DNA from: Acidimicrobiaceae bacterium
GTDB taxonomy: Bacteria; Actinomycetota; Acidimicrobiia; Acidimicrobiales; Ilumatobacteraceae
Length of the DNA: 59,611 nucleotides
Direction: 5' to 3'
NCBI GenBank assembly: GCA_003569125.1
Contig: BGOG01000012.1
Coordinates: 1 to 59,611 of the forward strand
Shown: positions 36,404 to 45,619 of the stretch, one piece after another
Layout of the letters: every line of letters begins with the position of its first letter
How positions within the stretch are numbered: position 1 is the first letter of the stretch
Notes under the pieces: model-generated
The model's input: the letters and a program-made list of their open reading frames with translations, nothing else
The model's database searches: none
Told to the model about the DNA's origin: nothing
Made by a program: the position numbers and the translations under genes

Positions 36404-38839
36404 TTAGGCGCGCATGCGCGACCCTGATGGGTCAAGCACTGGCTCAAGTTGCAGAGTTGCAGGTCGCATGTTGCCAATGATTTCAATTTCAAAGCCATTC
36501 GTACCAGACTTGGCGAGTTCTGCAGGGATGTAGCCCATTGCGAGCGAGACGCCGCTGAAGTGCGCGTAGCCACCACTGGTGATCCAACCCACAACTTTGC
36601 CGTCGTGAAACACCGGCTCATCACCGATCACGTCGGCTGGGCGAGTTTTATCGACATCAACTTTGAACATCACAAGTTTGCGCGCAGGGCCAGTTTTCAT
36701 TTCGGCTTCAACAGCAGCGCGACCGATGAACTCATGGTCGAACTTCATTGCACGCTCCATGCCTGCTTCGAGTGGCGTATAGATCGGTCGATATTCTCTG
36801 AACCAAGTGCCGAAGTTTTTTTCTAAGCGCATGGTGATCAGTGCTCTGAACCCGAACAGGCGCATATCGACTCTTTGCCCGCATCCCAAATTAGGTCGAA
36901 CAAATAGCGCTGATACTCAGGGGCGATCCAAATTTCGTAGCCGAGATCGCCCGTATACGTCATTCGTGACAACCACACAGGCGCATTGCCGATGTTGACT
37001 CGCCTGAACTCATAAATGAGAAATCTTTTGTCGCCAGCGAAGTGCTGGTGAGTTTTTGCAACACGTCACGCGACCTCGGGCCAGCAACTGTTAGACCAAC
37101 CATCGAAAGCGCAAGTGTCTCAAACGAATCTGCGTATTTGCAGGCAGGTGGGCCAAGAACCAGCGCGGATGATGAATTCGGCGGCTTGAGATCCGAATAA
37201 AAAGAATTCTTCGTCACCAATACGCGACACAGAGAACTCACCAACGATCTTTCCTTCAGGGTTGAGCATTGCAGTTAACGCCGTGCGACCAATTTCGGAA
37301 GCGCGTTTGTAAATAGACCTTGCAACCATACTGATGACCCCGCGCCACTGACTTTGTATTTTGCAAAGTTTGATGCTTCCGAGAATCCGACACGCTCGCG
37401 CACGGCCCGCGATTCTTCGCCGACATTATTGAACGCGTTAGAGCGATAAAAAGTTACATCTTCAATTGGCTCTTTGCCCTTGTCTTGAAACCACAGTGGG
37501 TGTTCAAGACCGAAGCCAGCGCCCATGACTGCATTATGCGAAAGCAAACGATCGTAGATCGGCGTCGTATGCAGAGGTCGTGCTGCAGTTAGTTCTTCGT
37601 TAGGAAAGGTAATGCGAAAGCGACGCGAATAATTTTCGCGAACCTTTGCATTTGTGAACTCGAGAGTTGCAAAGTCGCCGTAGCGCGCAACATCCATGCC
37701 CCAGATGTCAGCGCCTGGGTCGCCATGCACCATCCAATTAGCTAGAGATAGTCCTACGCCGCCACCCTGTGACAAGCCGGCCATGACGGCACAAGCCGAC
37801 CACATGCCAGGCATGCCCTTGATCGGGCCAACCAACGGATTGCCGTCTGGCGAAAAGGTAAACGGTCCGTTGACGAATTTTTTAATGCCAGCGCGGCCAA
37901 CAGCAGGGAAGTGAGCAAAGCCCCGCTCAAGTTCTGGCGCAATGCGCTCAAGATCGTGCGGCAACAATTGAAACACGAAATCCCATGGTGTCTCTTTCGG
38001 CGACCATGGACGATTGTTTTGTTCGTATGTGCCGAGCAAAATACTTTGACCCTCTTGGCGGCATAGATTTCGCCAGCGAAGTCAATCATGTGGGGAAGTT
38101 CTCTGCCATTGACTCGATTGAAGTCAATTACTTCTTCCATCGGTTCGGTCATTAAGTAATGATGCTCCATCGCCAAAACAGGCAGTTCGAGACCGCACAT
38201 TCTGCCAACTTCGCGTGCCCACAAGCCGCCAGCATTGACGACATGCTCGGCATGAATCGTGTGATCTTTGTCGGTGATTACATCCCATGTGCCATCAGCA
38301 CGGTGATTCAGGCCGGTGACCCAAGTATTTGTATAAACCTCAGCGCCACGGTTGCGTGCGCAGATCGCGTAGGCATGAGTAACGCCGTATGGGTCGACGC
38401 TGCCTTCATCTTCGTCGTAGAGAGCGCCGACGAAATATTTTTCTTCAAGCAATGGTTTCAAAACCTTTGCTTCTTTGACCGAGATTATTTCCATTTTCAT
38501 GCCCAGATATTTACCGCGAGCATGGGCCATTTTTAGCCAATCAAGTCGTTCTGGTGTGTCTGCGAGTTGAACGCCACCAGGCAAATGAATGCCGCAGTTC
38601 TGTCCGGACTCTTTTTCTATCTCTTTGTAAAGATTCACCGTGTATTGCTGTAGGCGAGCAACGTTCGGGTCACCATTTAATGTGTGCATTCCACCGGCGG
38701 CGTGCCAGGTCGAACCAGCAGTCAATTCTTTGCGTTCGACCAGCACGACATCTGTCCAGCCTGCTTTCGTCAAGTGATAGAGCACTGAAGCGCCGACCAC
38801 GCCACCGCCGATTACTACGACTCTTGCTGATGATTTCAT
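36404..38839 (-). CDS. DMGDH-like FAD + GcvT protein, about six frameshifts
   Basis: A full-length (~812-residue) dimethylglycine/sarcosine dehydrogenase-like gene broken into pieces. The FAD motif VVIGGGVVGASVLYHL, GSTWHAAG with the covalent-FAD His, the GMWSACAVMAGLSQGGGVG segment and the GcvT end (RLEKNFGTW, YTGDLGYEIW) are all present in order. Single-base losses can be placed near 38060, 37300, 37010 and 36880, with two further shifts between 37130 and 37200. Every piece keeps conserved residues, which argues against old decay, but the indel density is far above that of the neighbours. It may be a young pseudogene or a poorly polished stretch. It follows the MttB-like gene by 60 bases. 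Confidence 0.8.
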
Positions 38840-38899
38840 TTAATTACCTTTCGGTGACTGTTTGTCTTAAAAATTTTAGATGCTCGCGATAAATAATGA

Positions 38900-40446
38900 C
38901 TAAAAATCAGTTGCCACTCCACCTTCGGTGACACGACGCTTAACGAATGCTTTTAGTTCTTCATGTACCGCGTCGTCAATTGCAGGGGCGCGATACGCAT
39001 CAAGCCAAGTCTTGGCGAGTTCAGTAGTTTTGGTCACTGCAGTCGGGCTGCCACCTTCTTGCCAACTTTCGTAGTTGCGCCAATCAGAAATCATCGGTTT
39101 GTAGAAAGCATCTCGAAAACGATCTTGTGTGTGTTGCACGCCAAAGAAATGACCACCTGGGCCGACCTCGCCGATTGCTTCGTGGGCCAGAGTCGCTTCG
39201 TCGACAACGATCGGCTCAAGATATGCAGCCACCATGCCAAGCAGATCGGCGTCAAGAACAAACTTCTCAAGCGAAGAGTGCAAGCCACCTTCCATCCACC
39301 CTGCGCCGTGCATCAAGAAGTTGACGCCACCTTGTATTGCTCCCCACAACGAGAACACGCTTTCGTATGCAGCCTGAGCATCAAGAGCGTTGGCGGCGCA
39401 GACATTGCTAGAGCGATACGGAATGTTGTAGCGACGGGCAAGTTGCCCACCAGCCATTGCAGTGCGCATATATTCGGGCGTGCCAAATGCTGGCGCACCT
39501 GATTGCATGTCAACATTGCTGGTGAAACCGCCGTACGCGACCGGCGAACCTGGTCGAACGACTTGTGTGAAAGTCATGCCAGCCAACGCTTCGGCGTTTT
39601 GCTGGGCGAGCGCACCAGCCAGTGTGATCGGCGCCATCGCACCAGCCAAAGTAAACGGTGTAATAATAATAATTTGATTGCGCGAAGAGAACTCCATGAT
39701 GCCTTGCAACATCGGAGTGTCAAGTCGCAATGGCGACGACGAGTTGATGATGCTGAAAACGGATGGCTCACGCTCGAGAGTTTCGTCGTCGACTTGTCGG
39801 GCGATTCGTGACATCTCGAGTACGTCTTGATTTCGTTGGCGCCCAAGGCTGTAACAGTGAATTGCTTTGTCGGTGAGCGTCAGCATGTCGTATGTAGTTT
39901 CGATGTGACGAATTGAAGCATGCAAATCAATCGGCTCAACCGGATAGCCGCTGTTGAAGTGAATGATGTTGAAGACCTGGGTCAACTTGAGGAGTTCTTG
40001 AAGTCTTGGCGAGTGCCAGGGTGGCGAATGCCATCTAGTCCGATGAAGTTTGGCGTGCTGGCTACCGAGCCAAAGGCCATCCAATCGCCACCGACATTCA
40101 GGGTGTGTGCAGGGTTTCGGGCATGAAGTTTGAACTCACTCGGGCAGGTTTTGATTGTTTCAAGTACCATCTCGGGGTCAAACCGCACGCGTTGGTCTTC
40201 GATTTTGGCGCCAGCTTTTTGAAGCAGATTTCGCGCATCTGGATCGAGAAAATCCATGCCATAGTCAGAGAGAATTCGCAGACTTGCATGATGGATCGAC
40301 TCGAGTTCGTCATCGCTGAGAACTTTTGTCGGGGCGTATCGCATTCGTGGCTGTTTGAAAGGCTTTTGCTCGGGCAACTTAACTTCGGTAGTTGCAGTGC
40401 GAGCGCGTCCGCGCCGTCGACTTGGTTCAAGATTCTCTGTAGTCAC
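38900..40446 (-). CDS. MttB-family methyltransferase, non-pyrrolysine, one frameshift
   Basis: A second trimethylamine methyltransferase-superfamily protein, about 515 residues after repair. It has the N-terminal VLSDDELESIHHASLRILSDYGMDFL, PGTRQDF, a Gly/Ala-rich ITLAGALAQQNAEALAG segment and GEVGPGGHFFGVQHTQ near the C-terminus. One T is missing near 39998 (RQDFQELLKL after repair). No in-frame amber codon is found, so there is no pyrrolysine. It is only distantly similar to the MttB-like protein at 16623-18209. It sits in a run with ETF and two DMGDH-like genes; its methyl donor is unknown. Confidence 0.85.
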
Positions 40447-40568
40447 GGCTCAAACTCTAGTTTTATTGAAGCAATCTGAGCGCATTTGAGGCCCCCTTCT
40501 CCGCGAACTTGATGCACTATTTCGGATGGCTCGACAACCGTGTGTCTGTTATGTGCCGAGTGTGCGCT

Positions 40569-41549
40569 TTATTTGGCGTGGCGCTTGCGAATCTCTGCCG
40601 ATATTGCTGGCACCACAACATGCAGATCACCGATCACCGCGTATCCAGCCTTGGTGACTATGTTCGCTTGTGCGTCAATATTTATCGCCAAGATATTTTT
40701 TGAAGCCATTGCCCCGACCCAGTGTTGAATCGCGCCTGAAATACCGCAAGCGATGTAGATATCTGGTGCAATTCGTGTACCTGTTTGGCCGACCTGGTCG
40801 GTGTGATTGCGCCAGCCGTTATTAGTCACGGCACGAGAGCAACCCACGACACCATTCAAAAGCCCGGCAAGTTCTTCAAGTGGGGCGAATGCTTCTGCCG
40901 AACCAACACCTCGTCCACCGCTAACCACGACTGGTGATGTCGCAAGCGTGACACCAGCGACACGCTCAACACGGTCTTGCACGAATGTTTGTTTGACTGA
41001 GTCATCTAGTTCAACTTCAAGCACGGCAACCGTTGATGAAGCCGGCTCTTCTACGCCTTCAACGATGTGATTTGCAAGTGTTACGAGTTTAATTGGCGCA
41101 TCGATTTGAGATTCTTCCATCAGCGAACCACCCCAACGGGCACGCACAACTTTTAGCGGCTGAGTGCCGTTGAATTCTTTGTCAAACTCGAAACAATTCA
41201 TCGCCGCCGGAAGATCTAGTCGTGCCGCCGCCTGTGCAATTATTTCGTGACCACGCTCGGTGCCCGAACCAATGACGACGCTCGGCGAAATTTTGCGCAC
41301 CAGTTGAGCGATTGATTCTCCCCACGCTTCTGGACCAAAATCGGTCAGCGCAGAGTTGTGCGCCTGATGAATTGTCGTCGCACCATATTTTGAAACAACT
41401 TCACTAAGACCATCGGCATTGGCACCAATTGTCAGAGCCTCAAACTTTGCGCCCATTTGTTTGGCGAGATCGCGTGCCGCGGTCAATACCCCAAAAGACG
41501 CTGGCGTGATCGTGCCACGATCATGTTCAACAACTGCGAGAACGGTCAT
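40569..41549 (-). CDS. etfA: Electron transfer flavoprotein alpha subunit
   Basis: A 326-residue EtfA/FixB. The N-terminal domain is followed by the FAD-binding C-terminal domain with GGRGVGSAEAF, VGCSRAVTNNGW, QVGQTGTRIAPDIYIACGISGAIQH and the Ala/Asn segment of the flavin site. It accepts electrons from flavin dehydrogenases and passes them to ETF:quinone oxidoreductase. Its location between DMGDH-like genes indicates these as the electron donors. It overlaps etfB by four bases. Confidence 0.94.
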   Translation of the reverse strand: MTVLAVVEHDRGTITPASFGVLTAARDLAKQMGAKFEALTIGANADGLSEVVSKYGATTIHQAHNSALTDFGPEAWGESIAQLVRKISPSVVIGSGTERGHEIIAQAAARLDLPAAMNCFEFDKEFNGTQPLKVVRARWGGSLMEESQIDAPIKLVTLANHIVEGVEEPASSTVAVLEVELDDSVKQTFVQDRVERVAGVTLATSPVVVSGGRGVGSAEAFAPLEELAGLLNGVVGCSRAVTNNGWRNHTDQVGQTGTRIAPDIYIACGISGAIQHWVGAMASKNILAINIDAQANIVTKAGYAVIGDLHVVVPAISAEIRKRHAK

Positions 41550-42313
41550 TTAAAAACGCCCAACTCTTCAAGCAGATCAACCACGGCTGGCGCAGCCTCT
41601 GGGCCATTGCCAAGAATTTTCGTGTTGCTGGCTCGCTCTGGTGGACGACGCAATGTAATTAGTTTTAATCCGCCAACTTCACCAGTTGCCGTACTTTGAG
41701 AAATCTCGACTTTTTTGGATGCAAGGCGACCCTTCATGGTTGGGTATCGCGGCAAGTTGATGCCCTCTTTTACGCCGATGCAGGCTGGCATTTTCAAAAT
41801 ATAAATCTCGACGCCTGCATCGCTCTCGCGACGCACGGTGGCGACACCGTTTTCGGTTTCTAATCCTTTTGCGCCATTAACGATTGGTCGACCAAGTTTT
41901 AGTGCCGTCCGAATGCCAACTTGATATCCACACGAGTCGGCAGATTCATTGCCGAACAAAATTAAATCATATTTACCGTTGGCTACTTCAAGTTCTTCGA
42001 TCACGGTGGCGATTGCTTGTGCGGTTCGCTGTGCATCGTAATCTGATATATCGATCGGCACGAGAACTGCTTTGGCTGCACCGGTGCTAACTGCAGTTCG
42101 CAGCTGTTCTTGCGCTTCTGGGGGGCCAAGTGTCAGCACGGTTACTTCTCCGCCGTGTTTTTCTACGAGTTGAACTGCTTGTTCGACGGCGCACTCTTCG
42201 TGCGGGCTGACGGTGAAACCCAAGAACGCCGTGTCGACCTGCTGACCATCACTTGTTATGTTGATTCGCGCGCCAGGTGCGGGCACACGTTTGACACAGA
42301 CAAGAATATTCAT
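41546..42313 (-). CDS. etfB: Electron transfer flavoprotein beta subunit
   Basis: A 255-residue EtfB/FixA. It begins MNILVCVKRVPAPGARINI and shows the AMP-binding segment ILFGNESADSCGYQVG and the recognition-loop region near residue 195 (PRYPTMKGRLASKK). It lies 29 bases downstream of the DMGDH-like gene at 42343 and four bases overlap etfA. A dedicated ETF in a demethylase operon supports electron flow from the flavoproteins to the quinone pool. Confidence 0.94.
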   Translation of the reverse strand: MNILVCVKRVPAPGARINITSDGQQVDTAFLGFTVSPHEECAVEQAVQLVEKHGGEVTVLTLGPPEAQEQLRTAVSTGAAKAVLVPIDISDYDAQRTAQAIATVIEELEVANGKYDLILFGNESADSCGYQVGIRTALKLGRPIVNGAKGLETENGVATVRRESDAGVEIYILKMPACIGVKEGINLPRYPTMKGRLASKKVEISQSTATGEVGGLKLITLRRPPERASNTKILGNGPEAAPAVVDLLEELGVFK

Positions 42314-42342
42314 GATTATTTGAGCGTCTTACCGCTAGCTCT

Positions 42343-44877
42343 TCATACGCGTATCGGTTGGGTCGAACAATGGTTGACTACCAACTCTTGCAACACGAAC
42401 CGGAACAGTTCGTTCATGTACATCACGCGCAGTTCATTGCCTTCGACGGCGTGTTCTGGTGTGAGGTAGGCGAGAAGCAAATATTTGCCAAGCGATGGTG
42501 CTGCACCAGCGGTAGTTACGCGCGAGACGCGACCCTTCGCATCAACGATTCGTTCACCAGTTTTTGTCAAGATCGGTTCGTTGCCACCAGTCGGAAAGCG
42601 TTTGATGCCTGACTTGCTGGTGTTGTCGATCATTTCGAGAGTGCACATAACCGCACATGGCTTTTCTTCGCGGGCTTTTAGATATTCGGCTTTGCCGATG
42701 AATTCAGCCGATTTAACTTTTGCTCGCGCCAGACCGGCTTCGACTGGGTTGTATTCGCTTTCAAGTTCTGCGCCCATCAAGCGGTAGCCCTTCTCGATGC
42801 GACCAGTTACCGCATAGACGCCCATTCCAACGGGGATTATGCCGAACTCTTCGCCAGCCTTGGCGATCGAATCCCACATGCGCAGTCCGTGCTCCATTTT
42901 TGTGTAAACCTCCCAGCCGTTTTCTCCGACATAAGAAATTCTGAACATCGTTGCAGGCACGCCGTCGATAAGTACTTCGCGAACCGAACCGTAGGGAAAG
43001 TTTTTTTGCGAAACATCGAACGGCACGAGTTTGCCGTCGGCATTGATGTTCTGCGTCGCCTTGGCCATCGTCTTTTCTGCGTTGGGTCCCCACACTCCGA
43101 TTGTGCACAATGCCGAACTCATATCGGTGAACACGACTGAACCATCTTGAGGCATATGACGCTTGAACCAGTAGTTGTCGCGTCCACCGTCAAATGCGCC
43201 GGTGATCACTCTGAAGTGGTCCGTTGCCAGACGCATGATCGTTAGGTCACCGCGAAAACCGCCACCGGGTGTAAGCAACGGTGTGTAAACCGAACGACCA
43301 ACTTCAACATCAACATTGTTGACGCACATGTACTGCAAGAACTTCATCGCGCCCGGGCCAGTGAAGTCGAATTCGTTGAATGCAGTTAGGTCGACCATGC
43401 CGACCGACTCGCGCATTTGAAGATGTTCAGCATTGCTGATTGGCGACCACCAACGGGCATCCCACTCATGTGCGCGTGGCTCGCACGCCGTCGCAAATTT
43501 CTTGACAAGTTTCTCGTTTGAGGCGAACCACTGTGGGCGCTCCCAGCCGCGTGCATCAAAGAAAGTTGCACCTGCTGCTTCTTCACGCGCATAAAACGGG
43601 CTACGACGCATGTTGCGCTGCGTCGCCCATTGTTCGCGCGGGTGCACGATGCCGTATGTTTTGTTGAAATGCTCGTCACATCGTGCATAAATATGATGTT
43701 CGGTTTTTTCGTGTGCATAGAAGCGAGAAATATCAGACGAGTGCGGGTCACACAAATGTGGATATCCGTATGTCATCCATTCGGCCACCAGCTGTGCGAT
43801 ACCAGGGCCTTCTTTGATCCATACTGCGGCCGCTGACCAGAGATTTTTTACTTCAACGGTTTCGCCAAGCACCGGCATCGCATCTGGTGTCAGCGAGAGC
43901 AAACCGTTGATTGCATATTTTATTTCGGCATCACCGAGCATCTCCATTAGTTCGATTGCTTGCTCCATTTGTGGATCAAAGTCGTCTTGAGTTAGTGGCA
44001 ACTCAGTTGGGGAGAGCGCCGACGCTTCGTTGGATGGAATATCGTTCGGGTGCATGAAGATTGCGCGGTGGGCATAACTGCCGACTTCCATTGAGCCAGC
44101 AGTTTGACGCTCGTAGCAAAACGTATCCATGTCACGCACGATTGGGTAAGCGACTTCAGCGTTCGTTTTCTGCAAAATATCAATCGGTCCGACGTCTGCC
44201 ATTTGGTGAACCGCTGGAGTCAACGGAATATTCGCGCCTGCCATTTTGGCGATTCGCGGGCTCCACACGCCGCAAGCCACGACGACATATTCGGTTTCGA
44301 TTCGGCCCTTATTTGTGACAACCGCTTTTATCGTGCCGTTCTCAACTTCAAGGTCGAGAACTTCTGTATTTGCGAAAACATTCAAGTTGCCTGATTTGAC
44401 GGCACCTTCACGCATCAGCGTGCCAGTTTGCAACGAGTCGACACATGAAACACTTGGCGTATAAAAACCACCGAGAACAATTTTTTCGTTGATGAACGGT
44501 ACAAGTTCTTTGACTTCTGCTGGTGAAAGCAACTTCGCGTCGATGCCCCATGATTTTGCGGAGGTCATTCGTCGATTAAATTCTTCGAGACGTTCAGGGT
44601 TGCGCGCGACCTCGATGCCACCACATGTGTTGTTCATCCCCATTTCGATGTATTGCTTTTGTGAAGCGAGTGTGAGTAACGCCATTTCTTTGTTGTGGTC
44701 AGTCGGAAAAATAAAGTTCGAGGCGTGACCAGTCGAGCCACCCGGGTTCGGCAAAGGACCTTTGTCAATTTGCACCATGTCTGTCCAGCCGAGTTTCGCC
44801 AGATGACCGACTAAACAATTGCCGACGATTCCTGCACCGATTACGACGCATTTTGCTTTGGTTGGAAACTCGCTCAT
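42343..44877 (-). CDS. Divergent DMGDH-like FAD + GcvT protein
   Basis: An intact 844-residue paralogue. The DAO domain has VVIGAGIVGNCLVGHL, and the FAD-attachment motif reads GSTGHASN, not GSTWHAAG; the His is kept but Trp is replaced by Gly. The central and GcvT parts include LQYMCVNNVDVEVGRSVYTP, GVWGPNAEKTM and YVGENGWEVYT. It is the first gene of the presumed operon with etfB, etfA, MttB and another DMGDH. The changed motif and longer N-domain suggest a different substrate from the other paralogues. It is transcribed divergently from a GntR regulator. Confidence 0.9.
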   Translation of the reverse strand: MSEFPTKAKCVVIGAGIVGNCLVGHLAKLGWTDMVQIDKGPLPNPGGSTGHASNFIFPTDHNKEMALLTLASQKQYIEMGMNNTCGGIEVARNPERLEEFNRRMTSAKSWGIDAKLLSPAEVKELVPFINEKIVLGGFYTPSVSCVDSLQTGTLMREGAVKSGNLNVFANTEVLDLEVENGTIKAVVTNKGRIETEYVVVACGVWSPRIAKMAGANIPLTPAVHQMADVGPIDILQKTNAEVAYPIVRDMDTFCYERQTAGSMEVGSYAHRAIFMHPNDIPSNEASALSPTELPLTQDDFDPQMEQAIELMEMLGDAEIKYAINGLLSLTPDAMPVLGETVEVKNLWSAAAVWIKEGPGIAQLVAEWMTYGYPHLCDPHSSDISRFYAHEKTEHHIYARCDEHFNKTYGIVHPREQWATQRNMRRSPFYAREEAAGATFFDARGWERPQWFASNEKLVKKFATACEPRAHEWDARWWSPISNAEHLQMRESVGMVDLTAFNEFDFTGPGAMKFLQYMCVNNVDVEVGRSVYTPLLTPGGGFRGDLTIMRLATDHFRVITGAFDGGRDNYWFKRHMPQDGSVVFTDMSSALCTIGVWGPNAEKTMAKATQNINADGKLVPFDVSQKNFPYGSVREVLIDGVPATMFRISYVGENGWEVYTKMEHGLRMWDSIAKAGEEFGIIPVGMGVYAVTGRIEKGYRLMGAELESEYNPVEAGLARAKVKSAEFIGKAEYLKAREEKPCAVMCTLEMIDNTSKSGIKRFPTGGNEPILTKTGERIVDAKGRVSRVTTAGAAPSLGKYLLLAYLTPEHAVEGNELRVMYMNELFRFVLQELVVNHCSTQPIRV

Positions 44878-44897
44878 TTTCGTGACTCCGTCATTTT

Positions 44898-44911
44898 AGT
44901 TTTATAAAACT
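44898..44911. promoter_or_regulatory. Perfect 14-bp palindrome, candidate operator for the GntR regulator
   Basis: AGTTTTATAAAACT lies in the 82-bp region between the divergent DMGDH-like gene and the FCD-type regulator. FCD/GntR proteins usually bind short palindromes in such positions, so it may control both genes. AT-rich palindromes of this size can also occur by chance. Confidence 0.4.
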
Positions 44912-44959
44912 TATTCTGTTATATATCAGCACGATATCACCACTGTAGGCTGTAATCAA

Positions 44960-45616
44960 ATGGCTACCGAGTCCCTCAGCGAGCAGGCTTACACCCAAAT
45001 TAGACGGAAGATTGTGCGTCTCGAACTGGCACCTGGTGCGGTGATTCGCGAAGATGTTCTACAACAGCAACTTGGCATCGGGCGAACCCCAATTCGCGAG
45101 GCGTTACAGAGGCTGGCTAGAGATCAATTTTTGGTTGTGATTCCGCGTCGAGGAATGATCGTCTCGAATATCGACGTCGCCGAACTTTCGATGCTCTATG
45201 AAACTCGGGCAATTTTAGAGCCGTATGCGGCACGCTTGGCCTGTAAACGAGGTCGCCCCGAACATTGGCAACAAATGCGAGATGTGCTGGATGCCGCCGC
45301 TAATCCGAAAATCACGGCACAAGATCAAATTCATTTTGATGCGCAGTGCCACGAGATTGTCTGGGCCGCCGCCGGTAATCGGTTCTTGACCGACACTCTT
45401 GATGTTTTATATGCGCAGAGCGATCGGCTTTGGCACATCTATTTATCCGATGTCGCCGACATGGGTCACGCACTCGACGAACATGTCGAAATATTGCACG
45501 CGCTCGAATCTGGTGATTCTGATCTTGCCTACAAACTCTCTGAAACTCATGTGCAGAGTTTTGATGCCCAGGTTCGTGACGCCGTTCGCAAACGACTTGG
45601 ATCTTCTAGTTCTTAA
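44960..45616 (+). CDS. GntR-family regulator with FCD domain
   Basis: A 218-residue FadR-subfamily transcription factor. The winged helix covers residues ~8-75 with REDVLQQQLGIGRTPIREALQRLARDQFL, followed by an all-helical FCD ligand domain (residues ~80-210). The FCD metal-site pattern is visible as D..CHEIVWAAAGN and later HALDEHVEIL and ETHVQSF His residues. It is divergent from the DMGDH-etfBA-MttB-DMGDH run and probably regulates it in response to the substrate or a product. Confidence 0.92.
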   Translation: MATESLSEQAYTQIRRKIVRLELAPGAVIREDVLQQQLGIGRTPIREALQRLARDQFLVVIPRRGMIVSNIDVAELSMLYETRAILEPYAARLACKRGRPEHWQQMRDVLDAAANPKITAQDQIHFDAQCHEIVWAAAGNRFLTDTLDVLYAQSDRLWHIYLSDVADMGHALDEHVEILHALESGDSDLAYKLSETHVQSFDAQVRDAVRKRLGSSSS

Positions 45617-45619
45617 AAA

